From: JALOOX01 sp964557955
Lineage (GTDB): Bacteria; Desulfobacterota; Syntrophobacteria; Syntrophobacterales; Syntrophobacteraceae
Assembly (NCBI GenBank): GCA_964557955.1
Contig: CAZLCS010000003.1
Coordinates: 1-64,000, forward strand
Length of the DNA stretch: 64,000 nt
Direction of reading: 5' to 3'
Part shown: positions 27,042 through 36,249 of the stretch, piece after piece
Numbering within the stretch: position 1 is the stretch's first letter
Layout of the letters: the number at the start of each line of letters is the position of its first letter
The notes under the pieces: generated by a model
Told to the model about the DNA's origin: nothing
The model's database searches: none
The model's input: the letters and a program-made list of their open reading frames with translations, nothing else
Translations under genes and position numbers: made by a program

Positions 27042-27908
27042 ATGCTGGGAGAATTGTTGAAGAGCAAAACGCAGGGGAAAGAGAAGGCTTGGTTTCCGTT
27101 TGGCGCTAGAGGCGGTCAAGCATCAGCTGTCGGTGAGGCCGGAGCGCAGGCCGCAGTCCGTGAGAGTTTTTGTGCGCCGGCATCTACGGTGCCTTGCATA
27201 ACGGTCTGCTCATCGAAAAGTGGGTGCAACTGCGGAGCCGAGGCAGTGCGGGCAGCCTTCATGGAAGAGCTTGAAAAGAGAAAACTCCCTGTAGAAGTTG
27301 GGCTGGGGAAGGTCGGGTGCGGCGGCAAGTGCAAAAAGGGGCCTTATGTTGGATTTCCGGCTAAGGAATTCTTCTACCTTGGAGTGAAGCCCGGGAGCGT
27401 TGCGGAGGTGGTCGAGGAGACCATAGTGAACGGCTACATCCTGTTTCCTTACCTTTCTATCGGTCCTGACCGTTCGTACCGCAACGACATCATATATGAA
27501 AAGGATACAGGGCTGATTGCCGCGATCCACGACAAGGTATGTATGGTGGAGGTAGCGAAGTATTTTCTGGACTTCGAATCAGGATTATCGTGCGGCAAGT
27601 GTGTTCCGTGCCGCATCGGGATGCAGCGGATGAATGAGTGCATCGAGCGGATGGTTTCTGGGGCGGGTACCATGGAGGACCTTGAACAGGTCCGGTCCCT
27701 TTGTCAGGCCATGCTGGATACTCCTCTATGCGAATTTGCCATGACGAGTAGCCGTCCCGTTTTGAGTGCGGTGACTCACTTCGAAGACGAGTTCAGGGCT
27801 CACATCGAGCGCCAGGAATGCCCTGCGGGAGTCTGTGCAGATCTCGTCGAGATACAGCGTAAGCGAGCGATCAGGGAAAGACTTAAAGGCAAAAAGAAGA
27901 AGAAATAA
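27042..27908 (+). CDS. Truncated NuoF-like iron-sulfur protein without FMN/NADH domain
   Basis: This 288-residue protein joins two parts of NuoF but lacks the middle. Residues about 49-135 form a thioredoxin-like [2Fe-2S] domain (VCSSKSGCNCGAEAVR, later VGCGGKCKKGPYVGF). Residues about 160-270 match the NuoF C-terminal [4Fe-4S] domain (LSCGKCVPCRIGMQRMNECI with a distal Cys in TPLCEFA, and CPAGVC). The glycine-rich FMN/NADH loops and SLBB domain are absent, so it cannot oxidise NADH alone. The C-terminus ends KGKKKKK. It lies between nuoN and nuoG, suggesting an electron adaptor that lets another donor feed NuoG. Confidence 0.8.
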   Translation: MLGELLKSKTQGKEKAWFPFGARGGQASAVGEAGAQAAVRESFCAPASTVPCITVCSSKSGCNCGAEAVRAAFMEELEKRKLPVEVGLGKVGCGGKCKKGPYVGFPAKEFFYLGVKPGSVAEVVEETIVNGYILFPYLSIGPDRSYRNDIIYEKDTGLIAAIHDKVCMVEVAKYFLDFESGLSCGKCVPCRIGMQRMNECIERMVSGAGTMEDLEQVRSLCQAMLDTPLCEFAMTSSRPVLSAVTHFEDEFRAHIERQECPAGVCADLVEIQRKRAIRERLKGKKKKK

Positions 27909-27980
27909 AGGCTGGAGGGTGAGTCAGGGGCTCGGAAGGATCTGAAAGCTACGAAAGATATTCATAAGGAATAAGCTGCT

Positions 27981-30284
27981 ATGGCAAAAGTCACGCTTAA
28001 AATCAATGGGCAGGAAGTGGAAGTTGAGAAGGGCACAACGATTCTTCAAGCTGCGAAGCAGGCAGGTGTCTACATTCCGACACTCTGCTACCATCCGAAC
28101 CTGCCGCTGGAGGAGGCGTGCAGAATTTGTGTCGTGGAAGACGTGAGGGGCAGCTGGTCAACCCTTGTGGCCGGGTGCGTCTTCCCCTGCCGAAATGGAA
28201 TGATCATCGAAACCGACTCGGAAATGGTGATGGATGCTCGGCGCACCATCATGAACCTTCTGCTTTCCGATCACCCCAACGACTGCATGACCTGTTACGC
28301 CACGGGTGAATGTGAGCTGCAGGATATGGCCCATCTTTACGGGATCAAGGGCGAAACCTACAAGGGAGCGCGTCACAAGTATCCTGTTGATTACGACAAG
28401 AATCCCTACCTGCACCTGGACATGAACAAATGCATACTCTGCCGTCGGTGCATCCGGGCTTGCCACGACATTGAAGGGGCGGACATTTGGACCAAGGTGG
28501 GGCGAGGATTTGACCAGCGAATATCGACGGCCTTCGATCTTCCTCTCGAAGAGGCCGGCTGTGAGTTCTGCGGCCACTGTGCCGACTTCTGTCCGGTCGA
28601 TGCCATCGGTTTTCGCGGGGGCAGGGGAGAGGTCCGGTCATGGCAATTGCGGAAGACTTCGACCGTTTGCCTTCAGTGCTCATCCGGCTGTCGGGCCGAT
28701 TACGAAACCCAGGACGGGAAGGTTGTCAGGGTGAGGGGCGATTTCAATTCGCCTGCCAGCAGTGGAGCACTTTGCAAGAGGGGCCGATTCAATTTCGATT
28801 TTATCAATTCGCCGCAGCGCCTCACCCGGGCGAGTGTCAAGGGCAACGGTGAGGTGAGTGTTGAGGATGCTCTGAAGGCTGCAGCCGCCGGGCTCGAGAA
28901 GGTCAGGGACGCCTCCGGTGGTACGGCTGTCGGGGTTCTGTGTGGTGGGATGCTGACCAACGAAGAGTACTACATGGCGCAGAAGCTGGCCAGGGGTGCG
29001 CTGCTGACAAACAACGTCGACAATGTCGCCGGTCCCTGGCAGCAGGCCATCTACGATGGATTGTCCAACAGCCTGGGCTTGGGGGCAATGACCAACACCC
29101 TGGACGATATCGCCCAGGCGCGCTCTGTCCTGGTGCTCGGGTCCAACACCCTGGAGAAGCACGCCATAGCAGCACTCCGGGCTCGGAAGGCCCGCCGGGA
29201 TGATGGGATCTTGATCGTTGGTAACCCGGATGCCGTTCCGTTGACCAAAACGGCCAACATGCACCTGAAGCTGAACGCTGGAACCGAGGATCATCTCCTT
29301 CTCGGGCTTTTGAAAGTGGTGGTGGCGGAGGAGCTTTTCGATCACGAGTACGTTGAGCAGCATACTCAGGATCTTCAGAAACTCACCAAAAGCCTCGAGA
29401 AAGTCAACCTGGCCGATGTGGCCGAGAAGACGGGGATTGGCGAAGACGAGATCAGGGAAGCTGCGCGCCTCTACGCGAGCCAGAAACCGGCGTGTCTCGT
29501 GTACGGCGTCGATGGAAATTCGCCTCGCAGCGAGGGTTTCTATCGGATGTGCTCTGCGCTGCAGCTGCTGCTCGGTTCAGTCGGAGTGATCGGAGGTGGC
29601 GTCAACGTGATGGGTGCTGCTGGAAATGCTCAGGGTGCCGCTGATTTTGGCGCCGTGGCCAAGTACCTCACCGGCTATCGGCCAGCCACATCATCGGCCG
29701 CTCGCAAGGTGGTCGGAAAGCTCTGGGGCGTCGATCCCGCTGACAAGGCCGGGTTGAGCTGGCCGGATATGTTCGCCGCTATTGAGAAAGGGGAGCTGAA
29801 GGCTCTCTACCTTCTCGGGGTTGATCCTTTTGAGTTGGGAATTCCCCAGGAAAAAGTCATGGCTGCGCTTGGCCGACTCGAGTTTCTCGTCGTGCAGGAT
29901 TGCGTAGCGAACGAGGCGTGCAAGCTGGCTCATGTCGTCCTGCCCTCTTCGAGCTTCATTGAGAAGGAGGGAACGGCCACAAACTGTGAGCGAAGGGTCC
30001 AGATGCTGGAGAAAGCCATGGACAGTCCGGGAGAGGCCAGCACTGATTTCGAGCTCATCAATGGCGTTCTCGGGTTCCTCAAGCCCGAGCTCAAGGCGGA
30101 AAGTCTTGGAGGGGCCTTTGTCGAGGCTGTCCAGCTGATGACGGAGCTGAGTGGTGTGGATCCCGCTCAAATCAGCATAGACGGATTGCAGTGGCCGGTT
30201 ACTTCCGCAGGGCCTGGGACGGAACGGTTGGCTCTCCCCGAGGACGGCAAGGTGAAGTTCCGTTTCTTCGCAGCTCGGATCTAG
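27981..30284 (+). CDS. nuoG: NADH-quinone oxidoreductase subunit G
   Basis: A 767-residue peripheral subunit. The N-terminal [2Fe-2S] ferredoxin (CYHPNLPLEEACRICVVED), the His/Cys N5 site (HPNDCMTCYATGECEL), the N4-type clusters (CILCRRCIRACHD, CEFCGHCADFCPVDAI), and an N7-like CLQCSSGC with a distal Cys come first. A molybdopterin-oxidoreductase fold follows from about residue 225. No catalytic Cys or Sec is seen in that fold, so it is NuoG and not formate dehydrogenase. It is the last gene of the operon, separated from the usual E-F block by all membrane genes. Confidence 0.92.
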   Translation: MAKVTLKINGQEVEVEKGTTILQAAKQAGVYIPTLCYHPNLPLEEACRICVVEDVRGSWSTLVAGCVFPCRNGMIIETDSEMVMDARRTIMNLLLSDHPNDCMTCYATGECELQDMAHLYGIKGETYKGARHKYPVDYDKNPYLHLDMNKCILCRRCIRACHDIEGADIWTKVGRGFDQRISTAFDLPLEEAGCEFCGHCADFCPVDAIGFRGGRGEVRSWQLRKTSTVCLQCSSGCRADYETQDGKVVRVRGDFNSPASSGALCKRGRFNFDFINSPQRLTRASVKGNGEVSVEDALKAAAAGLEKVRDASGGTAVGVLCGGMLTNEEYYMAQKLARGALLTNNVDNVAGPWQQAIYDGLSNSLGLGAMTNTLDDIAQARSVLVLGSNTLEKHAIAALRARKARRDDGILIVGNPDAVPLTKTANMHLKLNAGTEDHLLLGLLKVVVAEELFDHEYVEQHTQDLQKLTKSLEKVNLADVAEKTGIGEDEIREAARLYASQKPACLVYGVDGNSPRSEGFYRMCSALQLLLGSVGVIGGGVNVMGAAGNAQGAADFGAVAKYLTGYRPATSSAARKVVGKLWGVDPADKAGLSWPDMFAAIEKGELKALYLLGVDPFELGIPQEKVMAALGRLEFLVVQDCVANEACKLAHVVLPSSSFIEKEGTATNCERRVQMLEKAMDSPGEASTDFELINGVLGFLKPELKAESLGGAFVEAVQLMTELSGVDPAQISIDGLQWPVTSAGPGTERLALPEDGKVKFRFFAARI

Positions 30285-30359
30285 GCGAATGCGATAGGCA
30301 GGGAGATCGAGCTCCAGTGAGGCTCCAATCGGAGCTTCATGGAGCTTGGTTCAAAGATT

Positions 30360-30411
30360 AGACAAGAAGAGCCGGTGGTGCGGCGGGATGCATCACCGGC
30401 TCTTCTTGTCT
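30360..30411. terminator. Strong hairpin ending the nuo operon
   Basis: An 18-base perfect inverted repeat (AGACAAGAAGAGCCGGTG at 30360-30377, complement at 30394-30411) extends by three more pairs including one G-T, leaving a 10-base loop. It lies 76 bases after nuoG and before the convergent U32 gene. The right arm is T-rich but no clean T-run follows; it may work in both directions. Confidence 0.7.
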
Positions 30412-30481
30412 GAGAGCCTGCAGGTGAGAGGTGTTTGGGGAGCGGGGTAATGGGATGGGGGGCTCAGTTGAAGTCACACGA

Positions 30482-31774
30482 TCAGAGACACGAGGAGAGA
30501 CGGACAACCTGCAGGGGAAACGTGGGAAACGCAACGGGGATTCTGACCCACGTGTTGGGGTGGGCGACATCGACGGATTGACCGGTCATGCTTTCCATGC
30601 GCGTCAGGAGGTGCTCGAGGTTTCGACCATCGGGATGGAGAAATTGCAGCGTGCTGCCGATGTGGAGAGGGCTGCGCACTTCGAGACAGATCGAGTCGGC
30701 ATTGAGGTCGGGATGCCGTGACGCATCCTGGATGGGCTCCCGAAGAAGTTCAGGCAGGGTTCTGACGATGCCGGCAAGGGTGTGGGTCTGAAGCCGCGAG
30801 GTCGAGCGATCTACGTCGGGTGGTTGCGCAGAACAGCCGGGAAACATGAACGCCTTCGTGTAAGGGCGGTGGCTCACCGCAAGCAGATCCGACCACCATG
30901 AAGGAGCAGGATCGTATGTCGCAATTACAGAACAGGAATCCATGGCGCGGCGATAGGCCCTCACAACGCCGGCGACATAGTGAGCACCTTTCATGCGTCC
31001 CTCGATTTTGAAGGCATCGACACCCAGTTGCAGAAGCTGAGGGAGATCCTCGATGAGACAGAGATCTCTGGAGTTGAGAACGTAGGAGCCCTGAGCGTCT
31101 TCTCCAATGGGAAAATACTCGCCGGGTCTCTTCTCTTCCACAAGACGGTACGTCCAGCGACAGGGTTGAGCGCAATGCCCTGCATTGGCGCTTCGCCCGG
31201 TCATTGCACTGCTGAGCAGGCAACGCCCGGAATAGGAGACACACATCGCCCCGTGAACAAAGACCTCGAGCTGAAGGCTGGTGCGGCTGCGGATGGCATC
31301 AATTTCACTGAAAGAGAGCTCTCTGGCCAGATTGATCCTCCGGACCCCCTGTTCTTCCCAGAAGCGGACGGCCAGATGATTGGTGGTGCTGGCCTGAGTA
31401 CTCAGATGAACAGGGATGCCGGGGGCGGTCTCCCTGGCCAGAAGGAGGGCGCCGGGGTCGGACAAAATGATGCCGTTGACTTCGATTTCCGCCAGGTATT
31501 CCAGCGTGGCCTTCAAAAGCCCCAGATCCTTTGAGCGCATGAGGCTGTTCAAAGTGATATAGAGCCTTTTCCCGGAGTTCCGGGCCAAAAAGGTCAGCGC
31601 TGCCAGTTGCTCGTCGTCGAGATTCTTCGCCTGTGCTCTGAGGTTCAGGTTCTTTCCGCCGGTGTAGACTGCATCGGCGCCGTAGAGAAAAGCTATGCGG
31701 GCTTTCTCGTAGCTGCCCCCTGGGGCGAGCAGTTCGGGCTTGCTCCCTGACGGATGAGTCTGATAAGCATTCAC
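30482..31774 (-). CDS. U32 family protein (TrhP/YegQ-like tRNA hydroxylation type)
   Basis: A 430-residue protein of the U32 collagenase-like family. PELLAPGGSYEKARIAFLYG and DAVYTGGKNLNLRAQAKN are the N-terminal signature. The four-Cys cluster spans SGRCLLSS and GHCAQPCRW, preceded by VHGAMCVSYS; in characterised members it holds an iron-sulfur centre. Homologues act in 5-hydroxyuridine formation in tRNA (TrhP), 23S rRNA C2501 hydroxylation (RlhA), or ubiquinone hydroxylation (UbiU). Which of these applies cannot be told here. It is divergent from dprA. Confidence 0.85.
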   Translation of the reverse strand: MNAYQTHPSGSKPELLAPGGSYEKARIAFLYGADAVYTGGKNLNLRAQAKNLDDEQLAALTFLARNSGKRLYITLNSLMRSKDLGLLKATLEYLAEIEVNGIILSDPGALLLARETAPGIPVHLSTQASTTNHLAVRFWEEQGVRRINLARELSFSEIDAIRSRTSLQLEVFVHGAMCVSYSGRCLLSSAMTGRSANAGHCAQPCRWTYRLVEEKRPGEYFPIGEDAQGSYVLNSRDLCLIEDLPQLLQLGVDAFKIEGRMKGAHYVAGVVRAYRRAMDSCSVIATYDPAPSWWSDLLAVSHRPYTKAFMFPGCSAQPPDVDRSTSRLQTHTLAGIVRTLPELLREPIQDASRHPDLNADSICLEVRSPLHIGSTLQFLHPDGRNLEHLLTRMESMTGQSVDVAHPNTWVRIPVAFPTFPLQVVRLSSCL

Positions 31775-31953
31775 GCCATTCTTCCTCCGGCCGATAAGTT
31801 AGATCGATCGTCCCTGCTGGAGACGGAAAAAGCACATGATTCCTGCAGTGAATTGACATTCTCGTGGGCCGCTCCTAATTAGCATGAGGACAACTCTCGG
31901 GCAAGGCGGGGAGGCGGTGTGAGCTGTTTGAGACAATCAGAGGTACGGAAGAT

Positions 31954-33093
31954 ATGAATACCGAGGCGATGATCAATGATCGAGATGCAATCGCCTGGCT
32001 CACGCTGAAACGATTCCCTGATCTGGGCAATCGATCGCTGCTGAGGCTGGTTCAGGCCCTGGGTTCTCCGACTGCTGTGCTCGATGCGGATGAGCGGACC
32101 CTTGAGCGTATACCGGGGCTGCGGTCCAAAGCTCGGTACGTTTTGAGCAAGGGCAGTCGCCCGGCGTCACCGGAGGAGGAGTGGCACAGGCTGCAAAACC
32201 TGGGAATCAGGCTGGTATCGATTCTGGATCCTGCTTACCCGGCCAACCTGAAGGAGATCCGGGATCCTCCCGCAGTGCTGTTCTGCCTGGGAGAGCTTGA
32301 GCCCCGGGATCTCGTCGCCGTCGCAGTGGTCGGGTCTCGTGCCGCGTCGCCTGCCGGCATGTGTTTTACGGAGCGGTTGTGCACCGATTTGGCTTCCAGC
32401 GGGGTGACCGTGGTGAGCGGTTTTGCAGTGGGGATTGATGCGGCTGCACACAGAGGCGCCATCCGTGGTGGAGGGCGTACCCTCGCCGTTCTGGGATGCG
32501 GCATTGACGTTCCCTATCCCAGACCCCATGCCGATCTGAGGAAAAGGGTTGTTGAAAGAGGAGCTCTCCTGAGCGAATTCGTCTTGGGAACGCCTCCCGC
32601 TCCGGCGCACTTCCCCCAGCGCAATCGGATTATCAGCGGATTGTCTCTGGGGGTGGTCGTTGTCGAAGCAGCCCACCGGAGCGGTTCTCTCATCACGGCG
32701 CGCTTCGCCCTCGAACAGGGCCGTGAGGTGTTCGCGGTACCCGGCATGGCCAGGCACTTCCGCAGCGTGGGGCCGCATGGCCTGCTCAAGCAGGGAGCCA
32801 AACTGGTGGAGAGCGCCGAGGACATTCTGGAGGAGATCAGGCCCGTCCTTCGCGCCGCCCCGGATCGTCGCACCGCATGCCCGACAGCCCCTGCAGGTGT
32901 CGGATCGACGTCGGAGCTCTCTCCAGAGGAAACGGGGATCGTCCGGGTTCTGGGCTCAAGTCCGATCCACATTGACGAGATCTCCCGGATGACGACGCTG
33001 CCGGCGTCCCGATTGTCAGCTCTTTTGGTTGGACTTGAGCTGAGGGGGGTTGTCCGGCAACTGGTCGGGAAGTATTTTGTGCTTGATACATGA
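31954..33093 (+). CDS. dprA: DNA-processing protein DprA
   Basis: A 379-residue protein. It protects incoming single-stranded DNA and loads RecA during transformation. After an N-terminal helical region comes the Rossmann-like core: AVVGSRAASPAG, SGFAVGIDAAAHRGAI, TLAVLGCGIDVPYPR, FPQRNRIISGLS and SLITARFALEQGREVFAVPG. A winged-helix C-terminal domain (SPIHIDEISRMTTLPASRLS) follows. A perfect TTGACA lies near 31853, but a convincing -10 is not evident. It is followed 28 bases later by topA, the common arrangement. Confidence 0.95.
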   Translation: MNTEAMINDRDAIAWLTLKRFPDLGNRSLLRLVQALGSPTAVLDADERTLERIPGLRSKARYVLSKGSRPASPEEEWHRLQNLGIRLVSILDPAYPANLKEIRDPPAVLFCLGELEPRDLVAVAVVGSRAASPAGMCFTERLCTDLASSGVTVVSGFAVGIDAAAHRGAIRGGGRTLAVLGCGIDVPYPRPHADLRKRVVERGALLSEFVLGTPPAPAHFPQRNRIISGLSLGVVVVEAAHRSGSLITARFALEQGREVFAVPGMARHFRSVGPHGLLKQGAKLVESAEDILEEIRPVLRAAPDRRTACPTAPAGVGSTSELSPEETGIVRVLGSSPIHIDEISRMTTLPASRLSALLVGLELRGVVRQLVGKYFVLDT

Positions 33094-33121
33094 GCAACAT
33101 GTCAGGAAAAGAGGGTTGGAA

Positions 33122-35425
33122 ATGCCTAAATCATTGTTGATCGTTGAGTCCCCCACGAAGGCCAAGACACTGGGCAAGTACCTGGGGAAGGACTTCCAGG
33201 TCTTGGCCTCCGTCGGGCACGTCAAGGATCTTCCCAACAACAAGCTGGGTATAGATATCGAGCACCAGTTCGCACCGGATTATCAGGTGATTCGGGGCAA
33301 GAAGAAGATTCTCTCCGAATTGGGGGCCGCTGCAGAACGGGCCGATGTGATCTATCTGGGGCCTGACCCGGACCGGGAGGGCGAGGCCATTGCCTGGCAT
33401 ATCGCCGAGGAAGTGCAGTCCGGGAACAAACCGGTCTATCGTGTTCTCTTCTATGAGCTCACACAAAAGGCTATCCGAGAGGCTTTGGAGCACCCGAACC
33501 GCCTGAATCAGTCGCTTTATGATGCTCAGCAGGCGCGACGCATTCTGGATCGCCTGGTGGGCTACCAGATCTCTCCGATTCTGTGGCAGAAGGTGAAAAG
33601 GGGGCTCAGCGCAGGCAGGGTACAGTCCGTGGCGCTTCGGATCGTCTGCGATCGTGAGGCGGAGATCCGCAGGTTTGAGTCCGAGGAATACTGGACCATT
33701 GACGCTCTCCTGACGACGGTCTTTCCTGATGCCGCCTTGATTCCTGCGGCTCAGTTCAAGGCAACGCTGCATCGCGTTCGTGGAAAGGCGCCCAAGGTTT
33801 CATCGGAGGCTGAGGCGAGCGGCCTGGTGGAATCCCTGAAAGTCCAGGAGCTCAAGGTCGACAAGGTCGACCGAAAACGCCGCCGCAAAAATCCTGCTCC
33901 GCCCTTCATCACCAGCACCCTGCAGCAGGAGGCCGCGAGGAAGCTCCGTTTTTCCGCAAAACAGACCATGAGTGTGGCCCAGAGGCTCTATGAAGGCATC
34001 GAACTGGGGGACGAGGGCGCAAGCGGCCTCATCACCTACATGAGAACAGACAGCACGAGGCTTTCGCCCGATGCCGTAAAGGAAGTTCGCGAGTACATCG
34101 AGGCGCAGTTTGGGAAGGAGTATCTTCCGGACAAGCCCGCGACCTACAAGAGGAGGGAGGGGGCCCAGGATGCCCACGAAGCGATCCGGCCTACGGATGT
34201 CCAGCGGAGTCCGGAACAGGTGGCGCCGTATCTCAGCGGCGAGCAGCTGAAGCTCTACACCCTCATATGGAAGCGATTCGTGGCGAGCCAGATGAGCCCG
34301 GCCATGATTGCCCAGACTACGGTGGACATCTCTGCGGGCGACTTTGTACTGCGAGCGACCGGCTCTGTCACGGAGTTCCAGGGGTTTATGACGCTTTACG
34401 TGGAAAGCCAGGAGGAGGACGAAAACGGAGAATCGGCTCCCACGACTCTGCCGGAGCTTCAGGGGGGCGAGTCACTGGTTTTGAATGAGGTGATCCCCAG
34501 GCAGCATTTCACTCAGCCGCCTCCCCGTTTCTCCGAGGCCAGCCTGATCCGTGAGCTCGAGGAAAAGGGCATCGGAAGGCCGAGCACCTACGCAACCATC
34601 CTTTCGACCATCGTTGAACGGGACTATGTGACCCTGGACAAACAGAGGCTCCAGCCGACGGAGCTCGGTTGGATCATCAACGAACTGCTGGTGGAGAATT
34701 TCCCTTCCATCGTGGATCTTGACTTCACGGCGCGGATGGAAAAGAGCCTCGATGAAATCGAAGACGGCAAGCTTCCGTCGCTTCAATTGCTGGAGGATTT
34801 CTACAGGCCGTTCGCAGGGAGTGTTCAAACGGCTGAAGCCAGGATGCTCAACCTGAAGACCAGGGGATTTCCGACGGACATCCATTGCCCCAGCTGTGAT
34901 CGCGCTCTGCACATCCGCATGAGCCGAAATGGAGCCTATTTGTCCTGCAGTGGATATCCTGAGTGCTCCTTCAGTTCGAACTATGAGCGGGATGAAAAAG
35001 GGGTGATTCATCTGATAGGCGAGCAGGTCAGCGACGAAACCTGCGAGAAGTGCGGGCGCCCCATGGTTCAGAAGAAGGGCAAGTATGGCACATTCCTTGC
35101 CTGTAGTGGGTATCCGGCGTGCAAGAACACCAAGTCTCCAGGGTCCGGACTGCCCTGCCCGAGAGAAGGCTGTGAAGGGGAACTGGTGCCCCGTGTGGGG
35201 CGTGGAGGGCGACGATTTTACGGATGCAATCGCTATCCGGACTGTAAGACGGTGCTTTGGGGACAGCCGGTCAAGAAAGCCTGTCCGGCGTGTGGTGCTC
35301 CCGTGCTCCTGGAGAAGCAGAGCAAGAAGGGGCCGACGAAATGGGTTTGTGTCAATCCGGCATGCGGCTTTCAGCTGAGCGGAGAGCCGGAGCCTGAGGC
35401 CGCAGCCAACCTGAGAACTGGATGA
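33122..35425 (+). CDS. topA: DNA topoisomerase I
   Basis: A 767-residue type IA topoisomerase that relaxes negative supercoils. The Toprim domain starts PKSLLIVESPTKAKT and includes LGPDPDREGEAIAWHI. The active Tyr lies in SGLITYMRTDSTRLS. GIGRPSTYATIL is another core motif. Four C-terminal C4 zinc fingers follow (CPSCDRAL, CEKCGRPM, CPREGCEG and CPACGAPV starts). The ATG at 33122 with GAGG upstream gives the usual MPKSLLIVES start; the frame is open further upstream. It overlaps the prepilin peptidase gene by four bases. Confidence 0.97.
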   Translation: MPKSLLIVESPTKAKTLGKYLGKDFQVLASVGHVKDLPNNKLGIDIEHQFAPDYQVIRGKKKILSELGAAAERADVIYLGPDPDREGEAIAWHIAEEVQSGNKPVYRVLFYELTQKAIREALEHPNRLNQSLYDAQQARRILDRLVGYQISPILWQKVKRGLSAGRVQSVALRIVCDREAEIRRFESEEYWTIDALLTTVFPDAALIPAAQFKATLHRVRGKAPKVSSEAEASGLVESLKVQELKVDKVDRKRRRKNPAPPFITSTLQQEAARKLRFSAKQTMSVAQRLYEGIELGDEGASGLITYMRTDSTRLSPDAVKEVREYIEAQFGKEYLPDKPATYKRREGAQDAHEAIRPTDVQRSPEQVAPYLSGEQLKLYTLIWKRFVASQMSPAMIAQTTVDISAGDFVLRATGSVTEFQGFMTLYVESQEEDENGESAPTTLPELQGGESLVLNEVIPRQHFTQPPPRFSEASLIRELEEKGIGRPSTYATILSTIVERDYVTLDKQRLQPTELGWIINELLVENFPSIVDLDFTARMEKSLDEIEDGKLPSLQLLEDFYRPFAGSVQTAEARMLNLKTRGFPTDIHCPSCDRALHIRMSRNGAYLSCSGYPECSFSSNYERDEKGVIHLIGEQVSDETCEKCGRPMVQKKGKYGTFLACSGYPACKNTKSPGSGLPCPREGCEGELVPRVGRGGRRFYGCNRYPDCKTVLWGQPVKKACPACGAPVLLEKQSKKGPTKWVCVNPACGFQLSGEPEPEAAANLRTG

Positions 35426-36213
35426 GCATGGATCTCTCAGTGTCAATGTTCCAACAGATAATGGTCTTCATGCTGGGTTGCTGTATCGGCAGCTTCCTCA
35501 ATGTGCTGATCCATCGGCTGCCCCGGAAACAGTCCCTGGTCCTGCCGGGCTCCCATTGTCCCCGGTGCGGGGAAGCCATCGCCTTCTACGATAACATTCC
35601 GCTCCTGAGCTACCTGGTCCTGAGGGGAAGGTGCCGACACTGCCGTGCATCGATCTCACCGCGGTACCCGATGGTGGAAGCGATGGCAGGGCTCCTGGCG
35701 CTGGCCCTGTTCCGCCGTTATGGCTTGGAGCCGCAGTTCCTCATCGAGTTTGTGTTCGTCGCCATGCTCCTGGCCATTGCATTCATTGATCTGGACACGT
35801 TTCTCATCCCGAATGTTCTTTCCCTTTCGGGTCTGACTCTGGGTCTGCTCACTTCGTTCCTGAGTATTCGGCTCACCTGGATCGACTCTGTGCTGGGCGT
35901 CGTGATCGGCGGAGGATTCCTTTATCTCATCGCCATAGGCTACCAGTATCTGCGGCACCAGGATGGACTGGGCGGCGGCGACATCAAGCTCCTGGGCATG
36001 ATCGGAGCTTTCCTGGGGGTGCCCGGGGTCGTTCTGACCGTGGTCACGGCTTCGGTTGTGGGGGCCACCGTGGGGCTGATTGCCATGCATCGTTCAGGGG
36101 AGGGGATGAAGACAATGCTTCCGTTCGGCCCTTTCCTGTCGCTGGGGGCATTGGTGTATACCTTCTGGGGAGATGGCTTCATCCATTGGTACTTGGGTCT
36201 CTTGAACACCTGA
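35422..36213 (+). CDS. Type IV prepilin peptidase / N-methyltransferase
   Basis: A 263-residue polytopic protein of the PilD/GspO type. It cleaves class III signal peptides of prepilins and methylates the new N-terminus. GCCIGSFLNVLIHRLP opens the chain. A zinc-binding four-Cys domain follows (HCPRCGEA and GRCRHCRAS). The two catalytic aspartates are in AFIDLDTFLIPN and LGGGDIKLLG. Translation starts inside the topA stop (ATGA). No pilin genes are in the window. It may serve competence or secretion pili with dprA as neighbour. Confidence 0.93.
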   Translation: MSMDLSVSMFQQIMVFMLGCCIGSFLNVLIHRLPRKQSLVLPGSHCPRCGEAIAFYDNIPLLSYLVLRGRCRHCRASISPRYPMVEAMAGLLALALFRRYGLEPQFLIEFVFVAMLLAIAFIDLDTFLIPNVLSLSGLTLGLLTSFLSIRLTWIDSVLGVVIGGGFLYLIAIGYQYLRHQDGLGGGDIKLLGMIGAFLGVPGVVLTVVTASVVGATVGLIAMHRSGEGMKTMLPFGPFLSLGALVYTFWGDGFIHWYLGLLNT

Positions 36214-36249
36214 CAAGCCCGCCGAACATGGGCACACGAAAACCGGGTC

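Noticed and set aside
27981..30284. Formate dehydrogenase alpha subunit
   Set aside because: No catalytic Cys or Sec context is seen and the cluster pattern, with an N7-like site, fits NuoG; the operon context agrees.
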